This document shows, piece after piece, positions 18,104-27,378 of a stretch of DNA of 43,159 bases. The translations under genes were made by a program, and so were the position numbers. This DNA is from a bacterium (lineage in GTDB: Bacteria; Patescibacteriota; Saccharimonadia; Saccharimonadales; UBA4665): contig JAJZKM010000005.1 in assembly GCA_021804085.1 (NCBI GenBank), positions 1-43,159 of the forward strand. Direction: 5' to 3'. Under the pieces are notes generated by a model, which had not been told where the DNA came from, did not search any database, and saw only the letters and a program-made list of their open reading frames with translations. Position 1 is the stretch's first letter. Each line of letters opens with the position of its first letter.

Positions 18104-20082
18104 GTTTATTCAATAACTTGGCTGGTATTCTAGGTAAACTGTCCTTGAAGCAATTTCCACATGATCCTTTAACGATGTTTGGTGCCGGTTTAATAGTTTT
18201 GGTGCCGATTGTAATTATAGCTATACTAACGGTCACAAAGCGTTGGCGCTGGCTATATCGAGAATGGCTGACAACCCAGGATCCTAAACGAATAGGAATA
18301 ATGTATATTATCGTGGCAATCGCTATGGGTCTGAGAGGTTTATCTGATGTTTTATTGATTCGAACTCAGCAAGCCATATCTGTTGGTAGTTCTCAGGGAA
18401 TTTTAAGCGCATCTCATTTTCAGCAAATTGTGAGCGCTCATGGCACGATCATGATCTTTTTTGTAGCTATGGGATTAATGTTTGGAATTATTAATCTAAT
18501 AGTTCCCTTACAAATTGGTGCGCGTGATGTTGCCTTTCCTTTTCTGAACGCAACCAGTTTTTGGCTATTCTTTTCAGGGATGGTATTAATTAATTTATCG
18601 TTAGTTATTGGTGACTTTTCTGCTGCCGGTTGGTTAGCCTACCCTCCCTTAAGTGAATTAAAATATAGCCCAACTGTGGGCGTTGATTACTGGATCTGGA
18701 GCTTAGAAATCGCAGGTGTTGGGTCGCTTTTGGCTGGTATTAACTTTTTGGTAACAATCTTGAAAATGCGAGTAAAAGGAATGAGTTTGATGAAAATGCC
18801 GATGTTTTGTTGGAGTGTATTAGGTTCGATGTTCTTAGTTGCGTTTGCTTTCCCTATTCTAACCGTAGCTTTAACTCTTTTAGCTTTTGACAGAGATCTC
18901 GGAACCCACTTCTTTACCTCCGGCGGAGGAGGCAATATGATGATGTACGTTAATTTGATTTGGGCTTGGGGCCATCCAGAAGTTTATATTTTAGTTTTGC
19001 CAGCTTTTGGTGTGTTTTCTGAAGTGGTTTCTGCTTTTTCTCGCAAAAAACTCTTTGGCTACACTTCTATGGTTTGGGCTATTTGGGCAATCGTATTTCT
19101 TTCTTTCATTGTTTGGCTGCATCATTTCTTTACCATGGGAGCAGGATCAAACGTTAATGCTTTTTTTGGAATCATGACGATGATTATAGCTGTACCTACG
19201 GGTGTTAAGTTATTTAACTGGTTATTTACTATGTACAGAGGTAAGTTAGATTTAAAAACACCCCTACTATGGTTTATCGCTTTTGCGGTAGTTTTTACCA
19301 TCGGTGGTATGGCCGGTGTGTTAATGGCCGTGCCGCCAATAGATTTTCAGTTACACAATAGTCTTTTCTTGGTAGCCCATTTTCACATGATGATTGTGGG
19401 GGGTGTAGTTTTTGGATATTTTGCTGGAATAACTTATTGGTTTCCTAAATTCTTTGGTTTTAAGCTCAATGAGCGGCTTGGTAGATATGCGTTTTGGTGT
19501 TGGCTAATCGGTTTTTTGCTGGCCTTTATTCCGTTATATATTCTAGGTTTTATGGGTGCAACTAGACGGCTTAATCACTATAGTGCTTCTCTAGGTTGGC
19601 AACCATTATTCGTGGTTGCAGGTATAGGTGCCGTAGTTATTGCAGTTGGTGTTGGTTTTCAGTTTTTGCAACTAATTTTTAGTATTTTGCAAAGACATCA
19701 GAATACCTCTGGTGATGATCCTTGGGATGCTCGAAGTCTAGAGTGGTCGCTTCCTACGCCCGTACCATTTTATAATTATGCTAGATTACCTGCGGTGACT
19801 GAGCGAGATGCTTTTTGGATTGCAAAAAGAACCCACCAAATTGATACGAGAGAATATGAGCCAATAGAACTACCACGTAATACCCCTCTGTCGATGATTA
19901 TCGGTGTTAGCATTTTAATATTTGCTTTTGCGATCGTATGGCACATTTGGTGGCTCGCCGCAGTCGGATTATTGGCGGCAGTGGTTATTATTATTCGTTC
20001 AATGGACGAAAACACGACATATACCATAAGTGCTAACGAGGTCATGAAATTGGATAAATTGTATAGAGAGGGTGAAGTATAA
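18100..20082 (+). CDS. cyoB: Cytochrome bo3 quinol oxidase subunit I
   Basis: This is the catalytic subunit that reduces O2 and pumps protons. The 660 residues match the E. coli length. Heme b ligands are H114 and H429, the heme o ligand is H427, CuB ligands are H292, H341 and H342, and the Tyr cross-linked to histidine is Y296 (HPEVY). The proton-path residues D143 (ARDVAFPFLN) and E294 are kept. The quinol-site residues R79, D83, H106 and Q109 (LRGLSD, HFQQ) correspond to R71, D75, H98 and Q101 of E. coli. All key residues are present, so this should be a working A-type quinol oxidase. It is directly followed by cyoC. Confidence 0.98.
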   Translation: MSLFNNLAGILGKLSLKQFPHDPLTMFGAGLIVLVPIVIIAILTVTKRWRWLYREWLTTQDPKRIGIMYIIVAIAMGLRGLSDVLLIRTQQAISVGSSQGILSASHFQQIVSAHGTIMIFFVAMGLMFGIINLIVPLQIGARDVAFPFLNATSFWLFFSGMVLINLSLVIGDFSAAGWLAYPPLSELKYSPTVGVDYWIWSLEIAGVGSLLAGINFLVTILKMRVKGMSLMKMPMFCWSVLGSMFLVAFAFPILTVALTLLAFDRDLGTHFFTSGGGGNMMMYVNLIWAWGHPEVYILVLPAFGVFSEVVSAFSRKKLFGYTSMVWAIWAIVFLSFIVWLHHFFTMGAGSNVNAFFGIMTMIIAVPTGVKLFNWLFTMYRGKLDLKTPLLWFIAFAVVFTIGGMAGVLMAVPPIDFQLHNSLFLVAHFHMMIVGGVVFGYFAGITYWFPKFFGFKLNERLGRYAFWCWLIGFLLAFIPLYILGFMGATRRLNHYSASLGWQPLFVVAGIGAVVIAVGVGFQFLQLIFSILQRHQNTSGDDPWDARSLEWSLPTPVPFYNYARLPAVTERDAFWIAKRTHQIDTREYEPIELPRNTPLSMIIGVSILIFAFAIVWHIWWLAAVGLLAAVVIIIRSMDENTTYTISANEVMKLDKLYREGEV

Positions 20083-20697
20083 ATGGCGGCTGAAATTGAA
20101 ATACATAATACGAATCGACTGATTGAAAGTTATGATCGTGATGCTACAACTATATTAGGTTTTTGGGTTTATTTGATGACCGATTGTGTTTTGTTTGCAA
20201 GTCTTTTTGCTGTATTTGCTGTGTTGCGCAACAATACATTTGGTGGTCCTTCTGGGGCTACACTATTTAGTCTTCCGTATGTATTGGCTGAGACCTTTTC
20301 ATTGCTTACTAGTAGTTTTACCTGCGGGTTGGCTGTATTGAGTGCTCAACGTGGCAACAAAAAACATACGATCTTCTGGTTTGGTGTTACTTTTCTGCTT
20401 GGCCTTATATTTTTAATAATGGAAATTAGTGAGTTTCACAAATTTGTCAAAATGGGTGATAGTTGGCAAAGAAGTGGGTTTTTATCTTCATATTTTACGC
20501 TAGTTGGCACTCACGGGCTTCATATAACCATTGGGCTAATTTGGATTGCTGTTATGTGTGTATATGTATATAAACGTGGTATTGGACAAACTACATTAAA
20601 GCGTATTCGGATGTTATCTCTTTTTTGGCATTTTCTTGATGTTGTTTGGATATTTATATTTACAGTTGTGTATTTGTTTGGGGCATTACACGCATGA
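20083..20697 (+). CDS. cyoC: Cytochrome bo3 quinol oxidase subunit III
   Basis: This 204-residue membrane subunit has five hydrophobic segments and the signatures GFWVYLMTDCVLFASLFA near the N-terminus and GTHGLHITIGLIWI and FWHFLDVVWIFIF near the end. It stabilises subunit I. The start follows the cyoB stop without a gap, and its TGA overlaps the cyoD ATG by 4 bases. Confidence 0.96.
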   Translation: MAAEIEIHNTNRLIESYDRDATTILGFWVYLMTDCVLFASLFAVFAVLRNNTFGGPSGATLFSLPYVLAETFSLLTSSFTCGLAVLSAQRGNKKHTIFWFGVTFLLGLIFLIMEISEFHKFVKMGDSWQRSGFLSSYFTLVGTHGLHITIGLIWIAVMCVYVYKRGIGQTTLKRIRMLSLFWHFLDVVWIFIFTVVYLFGALHA

Positions 20698-21092
20698 ACA
20701 AAATAAAAAATAGTCAGACTTATGATGTGCTTGTATCTCGACATAACCCGGAGTCGGCAAGCCTGAGAGGCTATATAATCGGATTTTTGGGATCGATAGC
20801 TTTAACACTTATCGCATATTTACTAACTTACTATCATGCTGCGGGACGTGATGTACTTTTTGGTCTGTTGGCAGCCTTAGCTTTAACTCAGTTTGCAGTG
20901 CAATTGATCTACTTTTTACATGTCGGCAAAGAGTTTAGTCCCAGGCTTAAACTTATTGTTATGTCGTGTATGATCATTGTGGTTTGTATATTAGTTGGAG
21001 GTTCACTCTGGATCATGTCTAATCTGAATGGAAGAGTAATGCCGTCAACTAAACAGATGACGCGCTATATGAACGACCAAGATAACTTATGA
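20694..21092 (+). CDS. cyoD: Cytochrome bo3 quinol oxidase subunit IV
   Basis: This small membrane subunit has 132 residues, slightly longer than the E. coli one (about 109). Three hydrophobic helices are visible: GYIIGFLGSIALTLIAYLL, FGLLAALALTQFAVQLIYFLH and IVMSCMIIVVCILVGGSLWI. I chose the ATG overlapping the cyoC stop (ATGA) over a start 16 codons upstream inside cyoC, because the overlap matches the other junctions of this operon. It overlaps cyoE by 4 bases. Confidence 0.94.
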   Translation: MNKIKNSQTYDVLVSRHNPESASLRGYIIGFLGSIALTLIAYLLTYYHAAGRDVLFGLLAALALTQFAVQLIYFLHVGKEFSPRLKLIVMSCMIIVVCILVGGSLWIMSNLNGRVMPSTKQMTRYMNDQDNL

Positions 21093-21931
21093 AAATAGCT
21101 GCGTATTATAAGTTAGTTAAGCCTGGAATAATATATGGAAACCTGATTACTGGTGTAGCTGGATATTTGCTAGCATCGGGTCTAAAGATTTATTTCGCAT
21201 CTTTTATTTCTATGGCTATTGGGATGTCGCTAGTTATGGGGTCAGCTTGTGTGGTGAATAATCTTATGGATCGTGATATAGACAGTAAGATGGATCGCAC
21301 AAAAAGACGACCATCAGTTAGTGGAGAGATTTCGCGAACTTCTGGTGCGATTTATTCTGCGACGTTGGCCATCATCGGCTTTATTCTTATATTTGTTTTT
21401 GTAAATAAGCTTTGTGCCCTAGTTGGGTTGATCGGCTTTATAGACTATGCCGTTATATATACATATCTGAAAAAACGAACATATCATGCAACACTAATTG
21501 GGTCTCTGGCTGGCGCCGCACCTATTGTTGGAGGTTATGTAGCATATTCAGATAATTTTAATTTAACTGCACTTGTAATTGGAATTATGATGGCGGTTTG
21601 GCAAATGCCGCATTTTTATGCAATTTCAATATATCGTGAGAAGGATTACCGTAAAGCAAAAATACCAGTCATGTCGATCACTTCAGGAAAAATGATTACG
21701 GCTCGCTGGATGGTTTTTTACAGTTTTATATTTTTAATATCTTCAGTTGAACTGTATCTTATTCAACCATCGAGATTATTTTATTTAATAGTAATGAGCT
21801 TAGTGTCTATGATTTGGTTAGGCTTTAATATTAGCGGTCTGAAGCGACCAGATATTGCCTGGGCCAGAAAAAGCTTTTTTCTGTCACTAATGGTTATGCT
21901 CGTTATGTCTTTTATGATTGCTATTAATTAG
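21089..21931 (+). CDS. cyoE: Protoheme IX farnesyltransferase (heme O synthase)
   Basis: This membrane prenyltransferase of the UbiA family adds a farnesyl group to heme b, making the heme O needed by cyoB. The 280-residue protein has about eight hydrophobic helices. The first Asp-rich motif is NNLMDRDIDSKMDRTKRRP and the second region is WQMPHFYAISIYREKDYRKAKIPVM, both typical of heme O synthases. It is the last gene of the cyo operon and faces a convergent histidine kinase gene 31 bases away. Because it needs heme b as substrate, the cell must make or import heme. Confidence 0.96.
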   Translation: MKIAAYYKLVKPGIIYGNLITGVAGYLLASGLKIYFASFISMAIGMSLVMGSACVVNNLMDRDIDSKMDRTKRRPSVSGEISRTSGAIYSATLAIIGFILIFVFVNKLCALVGLIGFIDYAVIYTYLKKRTYHATLIGSLAGAAPIVGGYVAYSDNFNLTALVIGIMMAVWQMPHFYAISIYREKDYRKAKIPVMSITSGKMITARWMVFYSFIFLISSVELYLIQPSRLFYLIVMSLVSMIWLGFNISGLKRPDIAWARKSFFLSLMVMLVMSFMIAIN

Positions 21932-21962
21932 AGTAGATTTGAATTAGCATTAAGCAGTATTT

Positions 21963-22952
21963 TTAACTATCAAAAACGACCTTTACTTTAGTTCCTTTAC
22001 CGAGCTGGCTAGATATAATTATATTGGCTTTGTGTAAGTCACCTATTTGCTTGGCTATAGATAGGCCTAGTCCAAAGCCCGAATTCCCAGTTCTAGAATT
22101 ATCCGCACGGTAAAAACGGTCGAATATATGTTCTAGGCTTTCGGCTTGAATTCCCTTCCCGTGGTCGATAATTTCTAACCACGGTTGGGGCTTATTGTCG
22201 CATTTAATGGTTATTGTGGTGTTCTGGTCACTATATTTAATTGAATTGTCTAAGAATATCACTAACATTTGAATTAGAGAATCTTTATCACCATTCACTC
22301 TAGTGGGTTCGCACTTTAGTTTTATGGATATATTCTTATTGTTGGCAGTCAACATAACTTGATCTCTTGCCTCTTTAATTATTTCAGTGAGTTCAAGCTT
22401 ATTGAAATGACTTTGAATTTTGCTGGCCTCAAGTCGTGAAAGCTTCATAAGATTATTTATTAATGTTTCTAGTTTAGAAGCTTCTTCTATATTGCTAATT
22501 ACAACTTTTTTAAAATCTTCGACAGATAAGCTCTCATCCATCAGAGCTACTTCGGATTCCATTTTTAGTGCGGTAAGTGGTGTTCGTAGTTCATGAGAAA
22601 CGTCAGCGGTAAAACGTTTCTGTTGTTCGTGTGCCTCTTCGATTGGTTTAAGCGTTTCGATTGCTAATAGATAGCAAATAATTCCTCCACCGACCAAAAC
22701 TAAAACGTTGATAAGTATTAGTTGATCCATTAAGTGTTGACGATCTAAGTTGAGTTCTTTTGGGCTCGGTCGAACATACTGAGTTCCATTAAAAACTGGA
22801 AAGGCTTTTGATAACTCTTGGCCCTCCCTAGCCAGATCAATGGATAAGTTGTTAGAGCCGACACGATATACAACCGACGAGAAGATAATCGAGATAATCA
22901 TAACAACACAAAGGTACGAAATGGTTAGCTTGAATGTTGCGCTTTTAAACAT
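21963..22952 (-). CDS. Two-component sensor histidine kinase
   Basis: This membrane-bound sensor kinase has 329 residues: a first membrane helix (about 8-28), a short extracytoplasmic loop of about 45 residues, and a second helix (77-98). A dimerisation domain with phospho-acceptor H120 (ADVSHELRTPL) and an ATPase domain with the N box (FLDNSIKYS) and G boxes (DHGKGI, GFGLGLSIAK) follow. There is no clear HAMP domain. It lies 22 bases downstream of an OmpR-type regulator gene and is surely its partner. The signal is unknown. The gene is convergent to cyoE. Confidence 0.93.
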   Translation of the reverse strand: MFKSATFKLTISYLCVVMIISIIFSSVVYRVGSNNLSIDLAREGQELSKAFPVFNGTQYVRPSPKELNLDRQHLMDQLILINVLVLVGGGIICYLLAIETLKPIEEAHEQQKRFTADVSHELRTPLTALKMESEVALMDESLSVEDFKKVVISNIEEASKLETLINNLMKLSRLEASKIQSHFNKLELTEIIKEARDQVMLTANNKNISIKLKCEPTRVNGDKDSLIQMLVIFLDNSIKYSDQNTTITIKCDNKPQPWLEIIDHGKGIQAESLEHIFDRFYRADNSRTGNSGFGLGLSIAKQIGDLHKANIIISSQLGKGTKVKVVFDS

Positions 22953-22974
22953 CAGACTTGTTTTATTGTTAAAC

Positions 22975-23652
22975 CTAATCGCCTAATTTATAACCAAATC
23001 CACGTACGGTGCTGATTAATGGGGGCAGATTTTCGAAGGGTCGGTCAATTTTTGATCGTAAATAACCAATATATACCTCGACAGTGTTAGGCATCACGAT
23101 TGCGTCTTCATTCCAGACGTGATTTATGATCATATCTTTAGTAAGTATTTGTTCGGAGTGTCTCATAAAATATTCAAGAAGCGAAAACTCTTTGCTTGAT
23201 AGTCTAATCGGCTTTCCGTCACGAGTTACCTCGTACTTCGCTAGATCTAGTGCCAGATCCTTGTATTTTAATATTGCTTCGTTGGTAATCGGTGGACGAC
23301 GCATTAAAGCTTGCATTCTTGCTACAAGTTCAGAGAATGAAAAAGGTTTAACAAGATAATCATCTGCACCAGCGTTCAGGCCCTCTACTTTATCATCTAT
23401 ACTGCCTCGGGCGGTTAATATCAGGATTGGTGCTTTTTGGCCTTCTTCACGTGCTTTTTTGGCTATTTGTAGGCCGTCAATGCTTCCTGGTAGCATTCTG
23501 TCGATTATAATGATGTCATAGTCTGGATCAATTGCATAACTTAGGCCGGTATCGGAATCATTGACAGTGTCAACAGCATAACCCTTTAACTCAAGCCCTC
23601 TTTTTACGGCATTAGCAATTTTTTCTTCATCTTCAATAAGTAGTACTCTCAT
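22975..23652 (-). CDS. OmpR/PhoB-family response regulator
   Basis: This 225-residue transcription factor has a receiver domain (1-115) with phosphorylation site D51 and the conserved T80 and K102. The C-terminal winged-helix DNA-binding domain carries LSSKEFSLLEYFMRH and NTVEVYIGYLRSKID ending in TVRGFGYKL. It is first in a two-gene unit with the kinase. A TAAACT element (23664-23659) 6 bases before the ATG would give a leaderless mRNA; TATACT slightly further upstream is an alternative. No direct link to the cyo genes can be shown. Confidence 0.95.
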   Translation of the reverse strand: MRVLLIEDEEKIANAVKRGLELKGYAVDTVNDSDTGLSYAIDPDYDIIIIDRMLPGSIDGLQIAKKAREEGQKAPILILTARGSIDDKVEGLNAGADDYLVKPFSFSELVARMQALMRRPPITNEAILKYKDLALDLAKYEVTRDGKPIRLSSKEFSLLEYFMRHSEQILTKDMIINHVWNEDAIVMPNTVEVYIGYLRSKIDRPFENLPPLISTVRGFGYKLGD

Positions 23653-23687
23653 ATATACAGTTTAAAGTATAGATGTTTATTTGAAAA

Positions 23688-24593
23688 TCAGCTGTAGTTA
23701 CCTTCGTCTTTTGTTAGTTTGTTGATGCGATCTAATGCGTGCGTAAATAATGCGGCTATTAATAGAATTACAAGAAATACCAGAAAAACTCCTCTATCTA
23801 TAATGTTTGCTCCTAAGATTTGAGCTGTAGTGTAGTGGTGAAGCTGCCGCGAAAACTCTAGAAATGCCTCCCTAAAACCTATTGCCCCAGGTGTTAATGA
23901 TACGAAAAGCGAAAAATTAGCTGCACCGGTATAACTAATCGAACGGATTATGTATATGTGATTTGTTATATTTGCCAATTCGGTTCCATATATGAAAGCT
24001 TGTACTATTAATTGACATAATGTGAATAAAAACAGTTTAGCTATCTTTTTTGGTGAAAAATCAAGTATGATTTGGCCAAATCTTTTCGAATAATGTTTTT
24101 TAGCAAATCTTATAAATAGATAGCTAATTAAGGCCACTGCACATACCGAAGGAGCAATTAGCCACCAGTAATGACTTGTTGTGAAAAGGAATACTGCACT
24201 AATAATGGCGTAAATACTAAAATAAATTAAGCTAGCAATTATGTATGAACCAATTGGGACTTTATGTTGACGTTTTAAATACGTGGCTCTAACACCGGGA
24301 CCACTTTGTAATGGTAGGAAAAAATTTGCCAATGTAGAATATATTGAAAGTAACATGTTTTCTTTTGTTTTTAGTGGCTTGCCACATAAACTAAGAGTGG
24401 CGTTATATACTGACATCCAGCAAAGAAGCATTATTCCATAACAACCGAGTAGCAGCAGTAATAGCCAAGGATTAATCTGTTTAAGTTCATTAATGATCGA
24501 CAGATGAGTGCTCACATAGTATGCGAATAGTCCTAAGGTTGCAGTTAATATGATGACTGCGATTACCCCACGGATTCGTCTATTTAGCTTCAT
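23688..24593 (-). CDS. YbhN/LPG-synthase-TM-like membrane protein (flippase-like)
   Basis: This 301-residue protein has about eight membrane helices and motifs of the UPF0104/YbhN family: NFFLPLQSGPGVRATYLKRQ, SLTPGAIGFREAFL and IDRGV. The family includes the membrane half of lysyl-phosphatidylglycerol synthase and related lipid flippase-like proteins. No aminoacyl-transferase domain is fused. It ends 35 bases before the response regulator gene, and the three genes may be co-transcribed, which would suggest envelope sensing. The substrate is unknown. Confidence 0.8.
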   Translation of the reverse strand: MKLNRRIRGVIAVIILTATLGLFAYYVSTHLSIINELKQINPWLLLLLLGCYGIMLLCWMSVYNATLSLCGKPLKTKENMLLSIYSTLANFFLPLQSGPGVRATYLKRQHKVPIGSYIIASLIYFSIYAIISAVFLFTTSHYWWLIAPSVCAVALISYLFIRFAKKHYSKRFGQIILDFSPKKIAKLFLFTLCQLIVQAFIYGTELANITNHIYIIRSISYTGAANFSLFVSLTPGAIGFREAFLEFSRQLHHYTTAQILGANIIDRGVFLVFLVILLIAALFTHALDRINKLTKDEGNYS

Positions 24594-24783
24594 AGTTTAG
24601 ATATTAGTATAACCTGATTCATGATTCATATCACTTGAAACCGAATTTGTTAGTTACTTAACTTACAGCCTGCATTAATGCTTTCGCCGCATACTTACAA
24701 TACTATTAACGAGAAATTAAGTAGGAGAATCCTGGAATGTCAGAGCGTTTAAGGTATACCTAAAGAGTTAATTGGTGTGTTGG

Positions 24784-24876
24784 ATGAATAATTTGAGCTG
24801 TAATGAGCAAGACAAACCCTTCGGACACTATATTAACGCTTATGGTGTCAATGCTTTGCGTCTAGATGTACACTGA
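24784..24876 (+). CDS. Possible 30-residue open frame before the Crp/Fnr gene
   Basis: A short frame (MNNLSCNEQDKPFGHYI...) ends 5 bases before the Crp/Fnr start. It has no ribosome binding site and no recognised relatives. It could be a leader peptide, a decayed gene or chance. The rest of the 290-base gap before the regulator gene holds nothing I can support. Confidence 0.15.
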   Translation: MNNLSCNEQDKPFGHYINAYGVNALRLDVH

Positions 24877-24881
24877 CTAAT

Positions 24882-25577
24882 ATGATTAATATTCATGAAA
24901 AAATGTTCGATCAGTTCATTTCGCATTACCCTACACGTTCTTATCGCAAGGGTGAAATTATTATATTCCAAGGTGAGGCTCCAAGATCAACATTTGTTAT
25001 TAGAAGTGGAGTGGTTAAGGCATATAATCTTAGTATTCATGGTGATGAAAAACCAATGGGTTTCCTTGGGACTAGAGATAGTTTTCCCGGAACCTGGATT
25101 TATGACAAAGTACCGAGTGCTATTTACTATTATGAAGCCTTCACCCATGATAGCGTAGTGTATTTAGTACCTCGTGATGACTATGTGGCCTTCATACGCT
25201 CAAATCCGGCTATGGCTTTAGCGGAGCTTGATCGTTATGTGGAAGGACAACTGGGCTTATCTATGCAGCTTAACGCCCTACAGCACTCTAGGGCTAATGA
25301 AAAGCTGATGTATACCTTGCACTACTTATCAATTGCCCATGGCAAACCGATTAGCGATAAAAAAAGAGAAATTGAATTTCATCTTACTCATCAAGATTTT
25401 GCTAATTTAACCGGTTTAACAAGAGAAACTGCAGCTACTGAGCTAAATAAGCTTAAACACTTAAAGGTTATAAATTACGGCCAAAACATACCCTACACAG
25501 TTGACCTAGCTAAATTGCAATCTATTCTTAACGATCAGTATATATCTGAACTCGACCCTGGGACAGGAACTGCTTAG
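24882..25577 (+). CDS. Crp/Fnr-family transcription regulator
   Basis: This 231-residue protein has an N-terminal cyclic-nucleotide-binding-type barrel (about 15-125: YRKGEIIIFQGEAPRSTFVIRSGVVKAY), a long dimer helix, and a C-terminal helix-turn-helix (LTHQDFANLTGLTRETAATELNKLK). It has no cysteine, so it cannot hold an Fnr-type iron-sulfur cluster. The cAMP-pocket arginine/serine signature is not clear, so its ligand may differ. TACACT (24869-24874) lies 7 bases before the ATG, again a leaderless arrangement. Given its place near the respiratory genes, control of respiration is possible, but that is inference. Confidence 0.9.
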   Translation: MINIHEKMFDQFISHYPTRSYRKGEIIIFQGEAPRSTFVIRSGVVKAYNLSIHGDEKPMGFLGTRDSFPGTWIYDKVPSAIYYYEAFTHDSVVYLVPRDDYVAFIRSNPAMALAELDRYVEGQLGLSMQLNALQHSRANEKLMYTLHYLSIAHGKPISDKKREIEFHLTHQDFANLTGLTRETAATELNKLKHLKVINYGQNIPYTVDLAKLQSILNDQYISELDPGTGTA

Positions 25578-25598
25578 TCTCGTCTAAAAACCTAAATT

Positions 25599-25988
25599 TT
25601 AATTGAGACTTAACTGAGCGTTGTTGATTTTTAAGGTGTCGTTTATTACTTTGGATAAGTTTTGTGGAGCAGTCCAGGACTTAATTATGCAGCGCGTAGC
25701 ACCAAGATTGTATGCCTTAGTCACCTCGGGAGAATTTTCCATATTAGTAAAAATTAAGACTTTTACATTAAGATGATCCTTAATACTATAGTTTTCTAGA
25801 AGTTCTAGGCCACCCATTATTGGCATTAATAAATCTAGCAAAATTAAATCAGGTGTATACTTTTGTAACAGTTCTAAAGCATCCTGCCCATTGAAGGCTG
25901 TTTTCACATGATGTTTTTCGCTTTTGAGAATAATCTTATATGCGGCGTTGAGATCTTTATCATCCTCTACTACTAGAATATTTGCCAT
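25599..25988 (-). CDS. Stand-alone receiver-domain response regulator
   Basis: This 129-residue CheY-like protein is a single receiver domain with D52 as phosphorylation site, the acidic pair E8-D9-D10, T81 and K103. It has no output domain, so it would act through protein contacts or as a phosphate relay. It lies 57 bases downstream of the PAS histidine kinase gene on the same strand, and a GAGGAAAGAGGG stretch about 14 bases before the ATG may aid translation. The pair is probably one signalling unit. Confidence 0.9.
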   Translation of the reverse strand: MANILVVEDDKDLNAAYKIILKSEKHHVKTAFNGQDALELLQKYTPDLILLDLLMPIMGGLELLENYSIKDHLNVKVLIFTNMENSPEVTKAYNLGATRCIIKSWTAPQNLSKVINDTLKINNAQLSLN

Positions 25989-26045
25989 ATTATTTAAATT
26001 TCCCTCTTTCCTCTCTATTATGCCACAATCAATATCTTTGACTGT

Positions 26046-27170
26046 CTATTTCTTTACTGCGTTCATTTTTTTCTTCTGAGGCAATATGGGTATGGATGCA
26101 TAAAAAGTGGAGCCTTTCCCTTCGGTGCTTTTGAACCAGATGTCCCCGCCAAGTTGATTGAGTAGACCTTTGGCGACATAAAGACCAAGTCCTGTTCCAG
26201 AAGTTTCTTCACGTATTACATTTTTAGCGCGAAAAAATTTGCTAAAAATATTATCTTGGGAATCTAGAGGAATTCCCAAGCCATTATCTTTGATGCTTAC
26301 TATGGCTTTATTTCCTTGCATTCTAATTAGAACATTAATTTGGCCGTTGGCGGGAGTGTACTTGATGGCATTAGACATCAAGTTTTGGAATATTTCCTTC
26401 AGTAAATTAGGATCTGAAATAATTTTTAACCCAGGTATTTTATCTGTAATATCCACTTTAATGTTCTTTTCAGTGGTAAATAGAGTATGTTCCTTAACTA
26501 TTCCTTCAATTATCTGATTTAAAGATATTGATTTTTTAATTATTGCTATGCTCTGACTTTCTATACGGCTGATATTTAGCAAGGTGGAGATAGTCTCATT
26601 CATGCGATTCGTAGCCGAGATTATAGTCTTTAATGATTTAGTTTGATCTTTGCTTAGAGTGCCCATATAACCATCAACTAGCATGTGGGTGTAGGTTTTA
26701 ATTGAGGAGAGGGGTGTTCTTAACTGATGTGATGCGAGAGAGATAAAGTCGCTTTTCATTTTATCGATCTCATATTCTTCTGTGATATCTCGAAATATCT
26801 CAATACAACCTACCGGCTCACCTTTTATTATAATTGGTGAGATCGTCATGGCTACTGGTATCAATATACCGTCTTTGGTCTTGTACTGAACTCTATCAGA
26901 TATTATATTGCCACTTACAAAAGCTTTAGTTGAAGGACGTTCAATTAATGAAATCGCAATACCGTCTTTATCATAAGTCTCGAGAATTCTAGGAAGCCAT
27001 TGACCGAGAACTTCATTTTCGCTATAGCCTAGAATTTTTTGAGCCGTGGGGTTTATTCGTGTTATATGCCCATATCCATCGGTAGTAATTGCTCCATCTC
27101 CGATGCTGTTAAAAAGAGTATCAGTAAGTGCTTTTTGACTTGCATAATCTTGACTTGTTTTTCCAGCCAT
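26046..27170 (-). CDS. PAS-domain sensor histidine kinase
   Basis: This 374-residue kinase starts with a PAS domain (about residues 15-125: SIGDGAITTDGYGHITRINPTAQKILGY), then a phospho-acceptor domain with H148 (LASHQLRTPLSSIKTY) and an ATPase domain with LMSNAIKYTPANG, DNGLGIP and GTGLGLYVAKGLL. No membrane helix is present, so it should sense an internal signal such as redox state or a small ligand. An upstream TTG start would add 23 residues. I prefer the ATG at 27170, which directly precedes the PAS domain and has TAGAAT (27184-27179) 8 bases before it. Confidence 0.9.
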   Translation of the reverse strand: MAGKTSQDYASQKALTDTLFNSIGDGAITTDGYGHITRINPTAQKILGYSENEVLGQWLPRILETYDKDGIAISLIERPSTKAFVSGNIISDRVQYKTKDGILIPVAMTISPIIIKGEPVGCIEIFRDITEEYEIDKMKSDFISLASHQLRTPLSSIKTYTHMLVDGYMGTLSKDQTKSLKTIISATNRMNETISTLLNISRIESQSIAIIKKSISLNQIIEGIVKEHTLFTTEKNIKVDITDKIPGLKIISDPNLLKEIFQNLMSNAIKYTPANGQINVLIRMQGNKAIVSIKDNGLGIPLDSQDNIFSKFFRAKNVIREETSGTGLGLYVAKGLLNQLGGDIWFKSTEGKGSTFYASIPILPQKKKMNAVKK

Positions 27171-27378
27171 ATCTGTAAATTCTACCAAAGTAGTATTATA
27201 TATGGTGTTAAAAAAATTACTTATAGATTTAAAGTACAAGATTACTGAGGTGAACCTATCTACTATTATGACATCCGCTTAACTTAACATAAAGTATGAT
27301 GAGGATAAGCTTATGCTATTAGGGTAAAGTCTGGTTGTATATATGTGATTAAAAAGTATATGCTAAGGATAAATTATC

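Noticed and set aside
24737-24763. 8-codon frame with AGGAGA upstream of the Crp/Fnr gene
   Set aside because: Too short to judge and far from the gene; a leader peptide is possible but unsupported.
25576-25610. AGTCTC/GAGACT stem between the convergent Crp/Fnr and receiver genes
   Set aside because: Only 6 bp with a loop over 20 bases and no T-run, too weak for a terminator call.
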